A DNA stretch of 64,000 nucleotides, taken from Artocarpus heterophyllus. Its lineage: Eukaryota; Streptophyta; Magnoliopsida; Rosales; Moraceae. Below, piece by piece: positions 36,491 to 48,896 of this stretch (position 1 is the stretch's first letter; each line of letters starts with the position of its first letter). The position numbers were made by a program, and so were the translations under genes. A model generated the notes under the pieces. That model searched no databases. It saw nothing but the letters and a program-made list of their open reading frames with translations, and was not told where the DNA came from. The stretch spans positions 434,001 through 498,000 of the forward strand of contig CM046341.1 in the NCBI GenBank assembly GCA_025403435.1, written 5' to 3'.

Positions 36491-37544
36491 GTTTGATTTC
36501 TAAGACAAACAAACTCTTTTTTTAACTATTTGATTTTTGGGGGGGGGTTTTAGTTTTAAGTCTGCTCTGCCTATACACTGAGTCCTGACTGAGATCTTAA
36601 AGAAGATTAAAATGCCAAAGGACTAAGAAGTTATCACAGGTAGGTAATGGCAAGTAAGAAAGGAAGATAAGATATGATATTGTATAGATGAAAAAGTCGG
36701 ACCAAGTTTGCAAAACTTTGAAAACGTAAACAAGCAATCAAACTGACCTTTGAAAAACGAGGACTAGAACTATACAACTTTTGACCATTAAAGACAAAAT
36801 GACAAAAGACATTCTAACATGACTATACAACTTTTTGACAAATGAACACCGAATCTAGAAAGCTATCATAAACGATAATTTACTATAGAATTTTTGAAAA
36901 AGTAAGACACAAATCTTGACATGTTTAGATAAGATTCAAAAATTTCAAACATATTACAATACGACACATTATGCATTTGACAAGATATTATTTCTAAAAG
37001 AAAACAATAAAATAAAAACATATACTAATAATCCAATACTTACAATAACAATCTAAAACAAACAAATACTTAAGACACATAAACACACTCTTTTTAATAG
37101 AAAATAGATACAAATTATTAAACACCTAGTATAATGATTTCAAAACAGCCAACACTCAAATAACCTCTATGGATTGAGGATTTACTCTCTATCTATTTTT
37201 CTTACAATAGGGCAAACAAGGTCTTTAAATGTCATGTTCCTGAGGCATTGTCTTTCTGCATGAAATTTAGGGCAAAATTTAGAAATTTTGCCTTTGACAT
37301 ATCCACTTGGATAGTTTTGAAGAGAAGCATGAGGGTTATCCATGTTTTCTTTAAAAAGTTCATCTTTGCAAAAAATGATTTTATCCTCTTTATTTACTGA
37401 CATAAATCCAAACGAAGTATGTTTAACATTACAATTATGTCATCCACATTTGTTACATGTGACTTCGATGGCACAGGCTTTTCTTTTTATTACACTACGA
37501 CTAGTACCCATACCTGGTAGGCTAACATCTTGATTGAAGTTACT
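36491..37544. other. LOG upstream flank and an unrecognised reading-frame remnant
   Basis: No complete gene. On the minus strand 37480-37182 reads a Cys-containing stretch (TCNKCG, stop, HNCNVKHTSFGF) and then 73 codons (MSVNKEDKIIFC.., SGYVKGKISKFCPKFH). It looks like a degraded exon of a plant protein with paired cysteines. I cannot name the family. A run of nine G at 36539-36547 is present. Confidence 0.35.
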
Positions 37545-39051
37545 CAATTGAATCAATGGTGATGTCAATTTCATTCAATTTCACCTCCAACTATGCAAAT
37601 CGAATCTGCCATCGACTGTGAAAGATGCAAACTCTGATCTCGGTCTTCTGGTGACAGTAGCCCCAAATTACCTTGGGCATTTCATTCTTCGTGGCTGTCT
37701 GAGTATGTTGGTGGCGGTGGTGCACCACACCGTTGCATAGGACGATGGCCCGAAGCTTCTCATGGAGGCGCTCATAGGAGGATACCATTCATGGTTCTCC
37801 GACAGAGATTTCATGAGATTGGACAAGGGAATTGCTTCATCGTGGTCCTCTAAGTATTTTCCCCTATCCAATTCGAGGCTTTGGGGTTAGGAATGGCGGC
37901 GACGGGGGCTACCGTAGTGGCGCTTAATGGCAGTCTTTGATCTCTAGCCACCGGTGATGATTTCGAGCAATTGATTTGGGCATTTGATCCTTTCAACCAT
38001 CTAAACATGATCGTGTCCTCAGTTTGGTTCAATGTCGTCGAAAATGGTGAAATCCAGCTCACCCACGATGGTTGGTGATGGTCGCTTTGGAACTCTTGCA
38101 TTGGGTTGGGCTACGGCGTAATTGAGCGAAGCATTTTCATCGCCATAGAGTTCTAAATCGAATGGCGTGGGCAGTGTGCTTCATTGTCATCGGCGATGGC
38201 GGGACCAGATGGTGGCGCGGCGGTGGAGACAGGGCAACTCCGTCAATTCGCTCTGGTTGAAATTGAGTTAGGAGATTGGTGTGTTCTTTTTCCTCTCATC
38301 AATCTGAGTCCGTGGACACCAAGATCGTGTCGATCGGTGGTCAGAAAGAGGAGAAATCACACAAAAAAAAAGTGGGTTTTCTGCAACATTGGTTGGCGAG
38401 TGTGAGCTGCTCCGGTAACGTTATGGGTGACACGACACACTGTTGGACTTAGCTCATCAGGAACTTTCCATTGATGTGGGTGGTGTCAAAAATGGTGGTT
38501 GAAATCTTGACCGGCGGTTGAAGAGAAAGAGGCTAGAGAGAGAAAGTAGAGAGAGAGAAAATGACCTGATTTGATTGGCTGATTTTTTTGTCATGTATTT
38601 ATAGACCCTCAAGTGATCTACACAGTCTAAACTGTGTCATGTCAGGTAGATCAAATTTCATCCGTAAACTTTCAATTTCTGTAAATATAAGTTACTTTTA
38701 AAAACTATAATTTGTTTGCACTCTAAAAATAATCACATAAATTTCTAATTTTCTTATTGTATTATTGCGTTACTAAAATATTCATATTGACATAAAAATC
38801 ATTTTTATAAATTTATCCACACTACATGGATTTGTGATTTAATCTTTGATACATTTGTCTTCAAAACCGATGATTAACTATTTTTACAACTATGTACATA
38901 TATATATATGTGTGTGCATGTGTATGACTTCTAAGAAAGATATTATGTATTTGAAATTTTGCTCAATATAAATATTTTTTATGTTAAAAATTATAATTTA
39001 AAACATATATTGTTCATTAAAAAATTTCATATTTTAAGCTTCAAATTTTAT

Positions 39052-39350
39052 TGTGGCGTACCCGGCCCCACTCAAGCCCCCATGAGGCCCGTAGGTTGGC
39101 CCCCGGCATAATTTACTCTTATTGCGGCTTATTCGGGCCCACTCATCCGTACTGTCCCCTCTATGACCCACTGGTCCCTCAGTTTTTATTTCGCATCCCT
39201 CATGGTTCGAACCTCAAACCTCCTTTAAGAGGTTCTTATTTCCTCATGAAGGAAATAAGAACCTCTTAAAGGAGGTTTGAGGTTCGAACCATGAGGGACG
39301 CGGAATAAAAAACCCTGAGGGACCAGTGGGTCCTAGAGGGGACAGTCGCA
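39052..39350. repeat. Insert with long palindrome inside LTR C
   Basis: LTRs A and B lack this block, which separates GCTTCAAATTTTATT from AAAAATAG. Its right two thirds form an inverted repeat: arm 39151-39242 pairs with arm 39251-39346 with few mismatches around an 8-base centre (TCATGA core). The left third is GC-rich. It could be a foldback element or half of a duplicated insertion. I found no target-site duplication. Confidence 0.75.
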
Positions 39351-39558
39351 AAAATAGTAGTCTTAGTTTAAAATGGTTTTATTAATTACATTGACTATCT
39401 GTAAGTCAATTTAATTCACATTATGAACCTAGCATTATTTCAACTTTACTGCATAACTCGAACTGTTCCTCATAAGGAGTCATTTGTGGATCTACTTCTT
39501 ACCTATAGATTAACGTTTGTGGACTCCATCAACGCTTTGCTTCTTCACAATTATTATA

Positions 39559-39566
39559 ACAATTGC

Positions 39567-39612
<46 letters not shown>

Positions 39613-39613
39613 G
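39559..39613. repeat. (ATT)n microsatellite
   Basis: A long run of ATT units inside LTR C. It explains the poly-tyrosine open frame at this place. Confidence 0.95.
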
Positions 39614-40245
39614 TTATTATTATTACAACAATAATAATAAACCTTACGTAATTATTAATGTGTATAATAACTAACTATACACATTTAAAACATTGGAATT
39701 CTCGAACTTCCAATGATCTTTATAACTTTCTTGAAATTCTTATCTTACTTTATGATCTTCTTAAATTTCGAGATCATCATCTGAATTATGGTATGGAGCT
39801 CAGATCACTATTGATCTGGGTTTTTTTTGTTGAACTGATATCATAAAGGAATTTTCACATAATCATAGTAAGTTAGAAATTCCACTGTTTGTCAAAAAAT
39901 CCCAATTTAAACATTCTAATTGAGATTCTTATAAAAATCACTTCTTTGGCTTGTACATGAAATAATATATTACAAACTTTTAGTTTAACACATTAAATAA
40001 TTATTTTTAATTATTTTAATGTACTATCATAACATTACATTGTTACATGTTTCATAAATAAAGCACATAAATTTACGCATTCACAACATTATTTATTTCT
40101 AAGGTCTTACAACTATTAAGGCCTTCAAATTTGCGTATTAATAAATGCTAAATTTGTACTTTCTCAAGTATTTAGCTGAGTAATTATGAAAAAAAATCCC
40201 TAATTAATCATACTTATTAATTTTTAGATTTTTTCGATTATTACA

Positions 40246-41693
40246 ATTCCACCGACGTATAAGCCTATAAATATGTATGTAATGTGCTTTGAAAGCTGTA
40301 AACAATACAGCTACAAACAAGCAGCTCTAACTTCAATAAATTTTCTAATCATTACTGGCGTAATGAATTACCAAAATTGATGTCTAAAATATCGTATTCA
40401 TTTATTTTTAGAGAACGCTTAGGCAGTAGCTCTCTACTTTGCCAAGATGATTTTAGATTTAGAGTTAAATCAGTATCGGGGATTAAATTTAAATAAAATA
40501 ATAGTGATGGAACCGCAAGTATCCCCACCAGTATTTTAGAATTTTGGTTTTTTTTACTTAGAATTTCTCTAAAGTATTAGTTGTGTCCTGTCTTATACAA
40601 GGAAAAATTTTAACAATATCAGTCAGTTTATTCATAATACCACAAATATACCTCGGGTTTTAACTAATTAAAAGTACCCTTTAGTTTTGCAAAAGATTTA
40701 AAAAGTATCCCTCTTTTTTTTAAAAGAATTAAATAAATATCTTTTTAAACAGTCAAATTGTTTAAAATATTAACGAGTACCTTCACTAATAAGAATTTAA
40801 GAGTTTTAAAAAGAATTTGTATTACTTAAACATTAACAATTCAAAAACAAAGTAGAAATAGTGTGTAACAAAAAAATTGTGAAATCATTAAAATAAATTT
40901 AACCTTTAAACAAACAAATAAATTTAAAAAGTAGGAAGCAAGATTAGACATTGGAGCATATCGACCATAGGTGAAGATAAGTTTAAACAAGTAGATTGAC
41001 AAATTGAGGGGGTAAGAGAGACTTTTTAAGTTTTGGTTTTTGTTTTTGAAATTTTTTAGTTTTAATATATTTTTAAAAATATCAATTAAATATTTAGTGT
41101 TTAAGTAGTGAGGGTATTGTTAACAATTTTAACAATTTGTCTAGTCAAAGAAATGCTTTTTAAAACTAAGGAGATACTTTTTTTTTTTTTTGAATAGTTA
41201 AAATCTTTGGTGTATTTGTAGTATTATAAATAAACTCAAGAATATTTTTCAAAATTTTCCTTTATATAATATGTAGAAAAAACATAAATGTTATCATTTA
41301 ATAACTGAAACCTAAAACTAATTGTCTCTCTCTTTTTTAACTACCCCACCCCGCATAAAATAAGAAGAAGACAGCTTCACTACTACCGGTGAGCCAACGT
41401 CTTTCTTAAGTTAATGGCATCTCCACTACTAACACACAAAAGACATGGTGGCTCTTATGTGTTCAATTTACTTTGACTATTATCTTCTCTTTTTCCAAAC
41501 CTGTCAACCCGTGCAAATAATCACAAGAAAGAAAATAGACCGAAAATTTCGGCTAAAAAAGTGCTAAATTAAAAATATAATACTTTCAAAGCTAAAAAAA
41601 TTACATAAGGACGTTCCAATCTTGTATAACTATCTGCATTCAACCCGGTACCTTCTGCAAATTAGCTCCCCGGCCTTTTTAGTCACAGCCATC
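40246..41693. other. Upstream region of the intact RLK
   Basis: Bases 40246-40338 contain a TATA-like CCTATAAATATG and an LTR-like start region of unknown origin. From 40339 to 40680 the DNA matches 6388-6730, the old upstream block of the pseudogene copy. Bases 41440-41640 share blocks with the other RLK 5' flanks. T-rich and A-rich stretches fill the rest. No other gene is seen. The transcription start was not determined. Confidence 0.45.
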
Positions 41694-44600
41694 ATGAAAA
41701 TGAAGCTTCAAAACCCCGCCAGTCCATTTGCCTTAAGTTCTTTGTTCCTCCATGTCATGCTTCTGTTGCAACCTAACATTAACATTACCATTTCCAGTCC
41801 ATTAGGAAATGACACTGATAGGTTTGCTCTGCTCAAATTCAAAGAATCCATTTCCAACGATCCACATGGAATCCTGAGCATGTGGAATGACTCCATTCAC
41901 TTCTGCAGCTGGCCTGGAATTGCATGCGGCCACCGCCGTCAGAGAGCAACATCCCTGATCTTAAGCAACTACAACTTGCGCGGACCCATATCACCTTTCG
42001 TTGGGAACCTCTCTTTCATTGCGTCCATTGACCTGAGAAACAACAGCTTCTTTGGTGAAATCCCACAGCAAGTTGGTCGTCTGTTCCGCCTTCAATCTCT
42101 CAGACTTTTCAACAACATGTTGGAAGGTAACATCTCCGTAAACATAAGCTATTGCTCTAAACTTAGGGTGATAGATTTTAGCACAAACAGACTTACTGGG
42201 TTGATTCCAATGGAGATTGGCTCTTTGGTGAAGCTCAATATTCTTATTCTTGAGTTGAACAATCTCACAGGAAATATCCCATCATTCTTGGGAAACATTT
42301 CATCACTCGAAATGTTTACTGTAGCCGATAACAATCTCTTTGGACGTATTCCTGCTGAGTTTGGGAGATTGAAATCCTTAAACTTTTTTTCAGTAGGGCC
42401 TAATTCTTTATCAGGTGTCATCCCACCCTCCATTTATAATATATCCTCCATGGTCGTCTTTTCAATTGGGGAAAACCAATTTAAAGGCACTCTTCCGCCC
42501 TCAATTGGCCACACACTCCCTAATCTCCAAAGTTTTCTTATGGGTGGAAACAATTTCCACGGAATAATACCTGAATCGCTTTCCAATGCTTCCCAGCTTC
42601 AATCTGTTGATATGTCTGAAAATAATTTTGTTGGCCAAGTTCCAAAGAGTTTAGGGGCTCTTCAAGAACTCCAGTGGTTTGGTTTACATAATAATAGTCT
42701 AGGAAATCATTTATCAGATAGCCTGGATTTTCTTCAACCTTTAACAAATTGTAGCCAGATGGAAGCATTGGACTTAAGTATGAACAAGTTTAGAGGGGTT
42801 TTACCAAGCTGTGTAGGAAATTTATCTACCAAACTCCTTCAGCTTTATCTTGGGGACAATCAAATATCTGGTAATATTCCCTCAACCTTAGCAAATCTAG
42901 ATAATCTAATCTCCTTGGGACTTCACACCAATCTTCTTACGGGTCCCATTCCTACTTCTTTACGGAAGTTGGAAAAATTGCAACGTCTGGGTTTGAATAC
43001 TAATATACTATCAGGAAAAATCCCCTCATCCATAGGAAACCTCAGTCGGTTATTTATACTTGATCTATCAAATAACAGGCTTGAAGGAGACATTCCTACA
43101 AAAATTGCAGATTGCCAAAATCTGCAGACTCTTGACATTTCAAACAATAGATTGACAGGGGAAATACCCAAAGAAATTTTTCTCCTTTCCACCTTATCTA
43201 TCTTGCTCAGCTTATCACGAAACTTATTGACTGGAGACCTACCTGAAGAAGTGGGCAAGTTCAAGAATATCAATACGCTCGACCTTTCTGAAAACAGTCT
43301 GACTGGCAAAATCCCAAAAACCATTGGTGACTGTCAAGTTCTAGAGTCCCTTTTCCTACAAGGGAATGTCTTTGAGGGAAGCTTTCCATCTACTTTGGCT
43401 TCTCTGAAAGGTGTTCGATATTTGGATTTTTCACGGAATAACTTGACAGGAGAAATTCCAAAGGAGTTACAGCAACTTAAGTCCTTGTTGTACTTGAATC
43501 TTTCTTACAACAGATTGCATGGAGCAGTTCCAAAGGAGGGCATATTTCAGAACACAAGTGTAGTGATAGTAGTTGGAAATACTAAGCTTTGTGGAGGTAC
43601 ACCAAAGTTGAATCTTCAAGCATGCCCCAGAAACAAGCCTGGAAAGGGAAAGACCAATCGACTCAAGCTAACAATTATTATAGTTTCGGTGGTAGCATTT
43701 TTCCTTCTATCCATCGGTTTTACAATTCTGTATTGGAGGAGATCATCACAAAGGAAAAGAATTGTTGAGCTCCTAAAACTAAATGTTGTTCCAAAGATTT
43801 CTTACAGGAGGCTTTTTCAAGCTACCAATGGATTCTCTCCAAGCATGTTGATTGGTACAGGTAGCTTTGGTACTGTATATAGAGGCGTTCTTGATGGGGA
43901 AGGAAATTCAATAGCTGTGAAGGTTCTCAATCTGCAGCTAAAAGGAGCAGGGAAGAGTTTTATTACTGAATGTAATGCATTGCGAAACGTTAGGCATCGA
44001 AACCTTGTTAAGGTCTTGACATGTTGCTCTAGCATAGATTACAACGGCAATGAGTTCAAGGCTCTAGTCTTTGAATATATGTCCAACAAAAGTCTAGACA
44101 AGTGGTTGTATCTAGCAACTGATGGTGAAAATAGCTCAATGCAGTTGAACGTGCTTCAGAGACTAAACATTGCAATTGATGTGGCTTCTGCAATTCACTA
44201 TCTTCATGATGATTGTGAACAACTGGTCATTCACCGTGACTTGAAGCCGGGTAATGTTCTTCTTGATGATGAAATGGTTGCCCACGTAAGTGATTTTGGA
44301 TTAGCAAGGTTGGTCTCAAACACAACCAGCTTCTCGAATGGTGGTCAAACTAGCACAACTGGATTGAATGGAACAGTTGGCTATGTTGCTCCAGGTAACA
44401 TGAACTATGAATATGTACTTTAGCTTATGCTAAGAATGCTTGTGAATTGGGCATTTAGGTCTGCTATCAAAGTACATTATTCCTAGAGGTGTACTAAATT
44501 GAAAATTTTCTTATTTTTTGCGTGAAATAGAGAGAAGGGATGAATGATTTCAAATAGATTCTTTACATCTCTACTAGGTTAGCTGATTGATGAATGTTTT

Positions 44601-44942
44601 CCATCTTGCAGAATGATTATGGACAGCAATTCCTTAAACACATTCCAAGTAATGACATGAATTTTTCTGAGATTCAGGTTGTTGAGATATATTCAAATAG
44701 GACCATCATTCTAAGATGCATAGCATTTATTTATATTTTTAACATCTAGTTTTTGCCTTGTCTAAAAATAGAAATCTCTTAACAGTGACTTTTACATCTC
44801 AATCAGTACTTTACTTATGCCACCATAAAATATATACATGTTTTGTTAATCAAATTTCAACGATAAAAGCGTTATAATATATACACTTGAAGGCCTCAAA
44901 AGTGGAAATATTAAGAATGTTACGTATCTCTTAGAATTAAAT

Positions 44943-44979
<37 letters not shown>

Positions 44980-45580
44980 GTATAATATATCTACTTATCT
45001 CACAAATTATGAAAAAGTTCAAATTTTAATTATATGCATATACATACATACATATGGATTTATGTATATATGTTTGTCTGTTTGTATATGTTGCTTATAA
45101 ACTGCAGAGTATGCACTGGGTGGAGCGGCATCAAGCGAGGGTGATGTGTATAGCTATGGGATCCTTTTATTGGAGATGTTCACTGGAAAGAGACCAACCG
45201 ATGACATGTTCAAAGACGATTTCAATCTTCATAACTTCGTCAAGATGGCCTTGCCTGAAAGACTTGTGGAAATAGTCAACTCTTCTCTTCTCCCTGGACA
45301 AGTAGAAGAAAATATTGCACTCACAGGAAGAGAATTAGATGCAAGAAACTACAGCAACAATATTGGAGGCATTGAGATTGAGATAGAAGAAATTCTAGGA
45401 AACCAGATCAGCGCTCATTTGCAGAAGTGCTTGGTTTCAGTTTTGGAGATTGGAATTGCTTGTTCAAAAGACTCACCAAACGAAAGAATGAACATGGGAG
45501 ACGTCACCAAAGAGCTACATCATATAAAAAATGCTTATATGAGCATTGAGATCCGCGGACAAAGACGAAGAACCACCTAA
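41694..45580 (+). CDS. LRR receptor-like kinase, subfamily XII (XA21/EFR-like), intact
   Basis: Two exons, 41694-44394 and 45108-45580, joined by a GT-AG intron (44395-45107, phase 1), encode about 1057 residues. The first ATG in the frame follows an A-rich leader. Domains: signal peptide (hydrophobic 11-26), LRR N-cap (41-80, DRFALLKFKES), 22 LRRs (about 85-632), Cys-containing C-cap (LCGG), transmembrane helix (about 659-682) and kinase. G-loop IGTGSFG is at 720-726, the VAVK-type lysine is K743, HRD is 847-849, DFG starts at D867, and APE spans the splice site. Relatives are plasma-membrane pattern receptors for microbial ligands. The ligand here is unknown. Oddly, the catalytic loop is HRD (RD type), whereas this subfamily and the neighbouring pseudogene have HCD. 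No lesion was seen in either exon. Confidence 0.93.
44947..44975. repeat. (AT)n microsatellite in the RLK intron
   Basis: Alternating AT run within the single intron. The paralogous intron near 62195 has a shorter tract. Confidence 0.9.
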
Positions 45581-46560
45581 AACATATTAGGTATTGTCAC
45601 AAAATTTTCCTTACTTTTGCTTATATTTAATTTTTCTTCCCCAAATTGGTAAACACGGAAACTGACTTGTAATAATTGGACTACAGGTGTTGGACAATGA
45701 AGATTTTCTCTTGTGCATATACATAGCCAGCTTTTGAGAATAAATTGGCTTTGACGTATGTACTTGCAGAAACAATCTTTTAAGTTTCCCTAATATTGAA
45801 TAATCCAAAGGATGTTAATTATATTTAGTCTGTTAAACGACATAATCAAGCATTTATGTTACAAAAGCAGTAATTCTGATTTATGTTGTAGTATTGAATC
45901 CCAGTACTTTCTTATGATTCATCTGTTTATGCTTAAGGATGATAGTCTCAAGATTTCAATTGGCAGCACTTGATTGATCAGGAACAAATGCGTGAGTGAC
46001 ATTTTAAAGTCGATTACTGGATAATTTGATTGAACTGCAGAACAAAAAAATTGGCATGAGAAGAAACTGATGGGCTCTCTTTGCAAATATAATTGGAGTT
46101 GATAGTTTTGGCTTTAAATATATATATAACATCATGTTCATGTATAGATTTCCTGATTTTAAACTTCTAACTCTGCTTAATCAGAGTCTGCGGTCTGATG
46201 TGTTCTTGATCTATATTTTGGTCCTTTTTTTTCTATTATACACAAGCGTTTTGAGATGACTAAATTTCATGCCATCGATGAAAACTACATTGTTTTAAGT
46301 TACTCCATTAAAGGACACATAATCAATGCATATGTATTAGTATTATACTATCACAGTTGATTATTTTTTCTTCCTTCTCCTTGTCTCAGGATATTTATAT
46401 GGATATCATTAATCCATTCCCCCGGGGTTGAATGAATTGTTGAATATTGACTTTTTAACAGTTCTTAATATACATATCTGATAGTGAAATTCATGAAAGC
46501 CGAATTAATTGCACTAGTTGGCAAAAGCGACAGCTATAAATTTCTGCGTTTGCAATGCAT
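45581..46560. other. RLK 3' flank, duplicated at 62849-64000
   Basis: Bases 45590-46225 match 62810-63028 plus 63556-64000 closely, apart from the foldback element inserted there. Near 46075-46115 the DNA resembles a decayed kinase G-loop stretch (GGGCTCTCTTTGCAAATATAATTGGAGTTGATAG is not coding now), so the flank itself may include remains of yet another RLK. Bases 46390-46490 match 830-930. Confidence 0.55.
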
Positions 46561-46745
46561 ACAGGGCGATGTTTTTAGCTACTGCATCCTTGTATTGGAG
46601 ATACTTGCTGACCCATTGATGAAATTTGCAAAGTTGATTTCGATCTTCATAACTTCATCAAAATAACAGATCCTTAGACTTAAGAAATAGAATACTCTCT
46701 TCTTGTGATCCATAGAGTATTAGAAGAAATGCACCATATCTCTAC
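46561..46745 (+). pseudogene. RLK second-exon fragment
   Basis: GGCGATGTTTTTAGCTACTGC followed by a TTGGAGAT stretch and CGATCTTCATAACTTCATCAA aligns with the intact exon 2 from GDVYSYGILLLEMF to LHNFVKM, with a deletion over GKRPTDD and later stops. It is a very decayed copy. Confidence 0.65.
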
Positions 46746-48029
46746 ATACAAGGATGTTAATTTCGTCAGTTAAAGGACACTAATCATATGCTTTATGTAC
46801 ATATTAAGGTCAATTTTTTATGATTTGATTGAATTGCAGAACTAAGTTTATAAAATTCTGTGAGTAAATTTTTTCTTTCAACTCAATCTGCATGAATAAT
46901 TTGGCGTGAGAAAGAACATCTGCTGTCATTTAAGAATAAAACTATCCTAAGAGCAATGAACCTATTTCATATATATACTGGCTTGTTACTTGTTTTACTC
47001 AAATTATAATAACGAGATTTGTGAGGTTATTACCTATTTCTTTATTATTATTATTATTATTATTATTGTCGTTCCGATTGCCCAAGTTATTCAAGAAGAG
47101 TTTTCTATATGGCGGTCATGTACAAATTGAGGACATGGCAGGATGACATGAAGATCAAGTTTGTTATAATAGGATAGTTAACTTTAATACTCAGGTTAAT
47201 TGATGATTACTGTGATTGGTTATAAATTAACTGTAGTTATTTAATGTAATTAACTGGTATGAAGGATTCCTATTTAAGGAAATACGGGCAGGATTAGGGG
47301 GGGAAAATTATTCTGCAATCTTGCTCTGTTAGCTGAAGAGAGGGCTTGTTGGGGGGATAGTCTTGTGAGAGTGAGGCTTCCACACAACAAAGAAACTTGC
47401 TCTTTAAAATCAGTTCTTCCAAAACATGCGTATACATTTCATTTTGGATTTTAATTTGAATCTCGTCCCCATAACTTCTTTATAACTTTGCAAACCAAAG
47501 CACTCCTAATGATAAGTCCTAGCGTTTCCATAAGTGTTGTCATCATTGAAACTATTAGGTTTTAGTAAGGCTTTGAATTTTTCATCATCGGAGAAAAAAA
47601 GTAGAAATAGAATTATGAGTTAAAAAAAAAAAAAACAAGTGTTCAAAATTGGAATTAGACTTCTTCCATCTTGTATAACATAGTCACAACAAGTCTTCTT
47701 ATTGTATTGGACAATACTTATCAGTAAATTGGGGCTGACACAACAAAATCTGCACATCTCAAAGGCATCCAAATATAGCCAAATTAAAGTGGGCTGACTA
47801 CTAACTGTCAAAAACAAATCAATGGAAAACAAGCATTCAACTCAACTTAGAACTGGAACATGCTCTCTAGAATATGGAACCCAAGCACATACTCCCAAAT
47901 TTGTTCTCTGCAGTTCGGAATGGTTCCTAGCTAGTATACTGAATAGACTCTTTTCAAGAGCTTTTTAACTCACAATTTGGAGGAGCAGGGATCCAAATTA
48001 AACATGCTCTGGATTTGTAGCTCATGCAT
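46746..48029. other. Unassigned DNA with a probable LTR remnant
   Basis: Bases 47090-47450 look like a copia-type LTR tail (GATTGGTTATAAATTAAC, CTATTTAAGGAAATA, then GAGAGTGAGGCTTCC), without identifiable ends. (TTA)n occupies 47041-47067. Minus-strand DNA at 47640-48000 may continue the kinase relic at 48030. No intact gene. Confidence 0.35.
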
Positions 48030-48180
48030 TCATCTTAACAAAGTTTCGAAGCCGGCTCACTCCATCCTTGAACATGTCATCGGTCAGTTTTCTTTGCTTG
48101 TAAACATGCCAACAAAATTCCATAGCTGCACACGTCCCCTTATGTTATCACCTTGCTTCCAATATGCCATAATCCACATT
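48030..48180 (-). pseudogene. Receptor kinase second-exon fragment, opposite orientation
   Basis: On the minus strand GGGGACGTGTGCAGCTATGG (GDVCSYG), TTTTGTTGG and then, in a shifted frame, the GACCGATGACATGTTCAAGG segment (TDDMFKD) and a RNFVKM-like segment follow kinase subdomains IX-XI in order. Two frameshifts are needed. It lies between the intact RLK and the NLR gene and faces the RLK. Confidence 0.65.
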
Positions 48181-48189
48181 TCTTTTTTA

Positions 48190-48896
48190 AAATGATAAGC
48201 CAATTATTTACCAGAATCATTCTCAATATATATAATGATAAACATTCATGTGAACCAGCTAACAATGCTTAAAACATAAGGCATACAAAGAAAAAAAAAA
48301 CAAAAAAACAAAAACAAAACAAAAGCATAGAAATCCTCACCATGATGTACGGATGAATTAGAATTCAATTTCCTCTGTATCCTTGGATCCATTCTGCAAT
48401 GTCAAATGCAGAGATAACAGGGTAACCTTAATTAGTTGGATACATATAATGAAAATTATGTCGTATAGGGCATTAAGAAACACCAAAAGCAGAACACAGG
48501 TCTTGTGTATTTTTGGTCGTGCGGGGAGGAAACATCCCCAATATCTTTTACCTAATTTATCAACAAATTAAGAAAACAATTAATCTTCATCGCACAAAGA
48601 TTTTCCCATGATATTAGAATTTCATACATTGTTCCTTTTAATTGAATATCCTCTAAGAACGAAGCAAGTTGCTCATGATAGCTCAAGACATTTGAGATCA
48701 ACGGACAAAAAAAAAAAAAACAATTTTGAGAAATAAAACTAAAGATTTAAGGAAAAAAAAAAAGAGTCTGCAAGTGTGATGCATAGAAAAGAGCAAGTTA
48801 TACGCATGTAACTATCAGAATAATTAATATCACTTAAGCACTTAATAGGAAATAACACCACATAATCGTTTAGTCTTTGTTTTTAAGATGAAGCAC
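48190..48896. other. Intergenic DNA 3' of the NLR gene
   Basis: AT-rich with several A-runs (48289-48330, 48705-48721, 48750-48765). It holds the 3' end region of the minus-strand NLR transcript. No other feature is supported. Confidence 0.4.

Larger units (their letters stand above)
37545..40245 (+). mobile_element. LTR C, 5'-truncated copy of the LTR A/B family
   Basis: Homology to LTR B (minus strand) begins about 37545 with GATGTCAATTTCATT and runs to the end TTTTCGATTATTACA at 40245. The TATA box TATTTATAG (38596-38604) is in place. The first 1.7 kb of the LTR is missing. It carries an extra insert with a palindrome (39052-39350) and an (ATT)n tract. The reading frames inside (38184-38405 and others) are LTR sequence, not genes. 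Confidence 0.8.

Noticed and set aside
39200..39295. Possible tRNA gene because of GGTTCGAACC
   Set aside because: No acceptor, D or anticodon arms can be formed. The sequence is part of the long palindrome.
39423..39674. 83-codon frame with a poly-tyrosine run
   Set aside because: Produced by an (ATT)n microsatellite inside LTR C.
42923..43324. 133-codon antisense frame over the RLK
   Set aside because: Shadow of the LRR repeats on the opposite strand. The periodic LRR codons keep it open.
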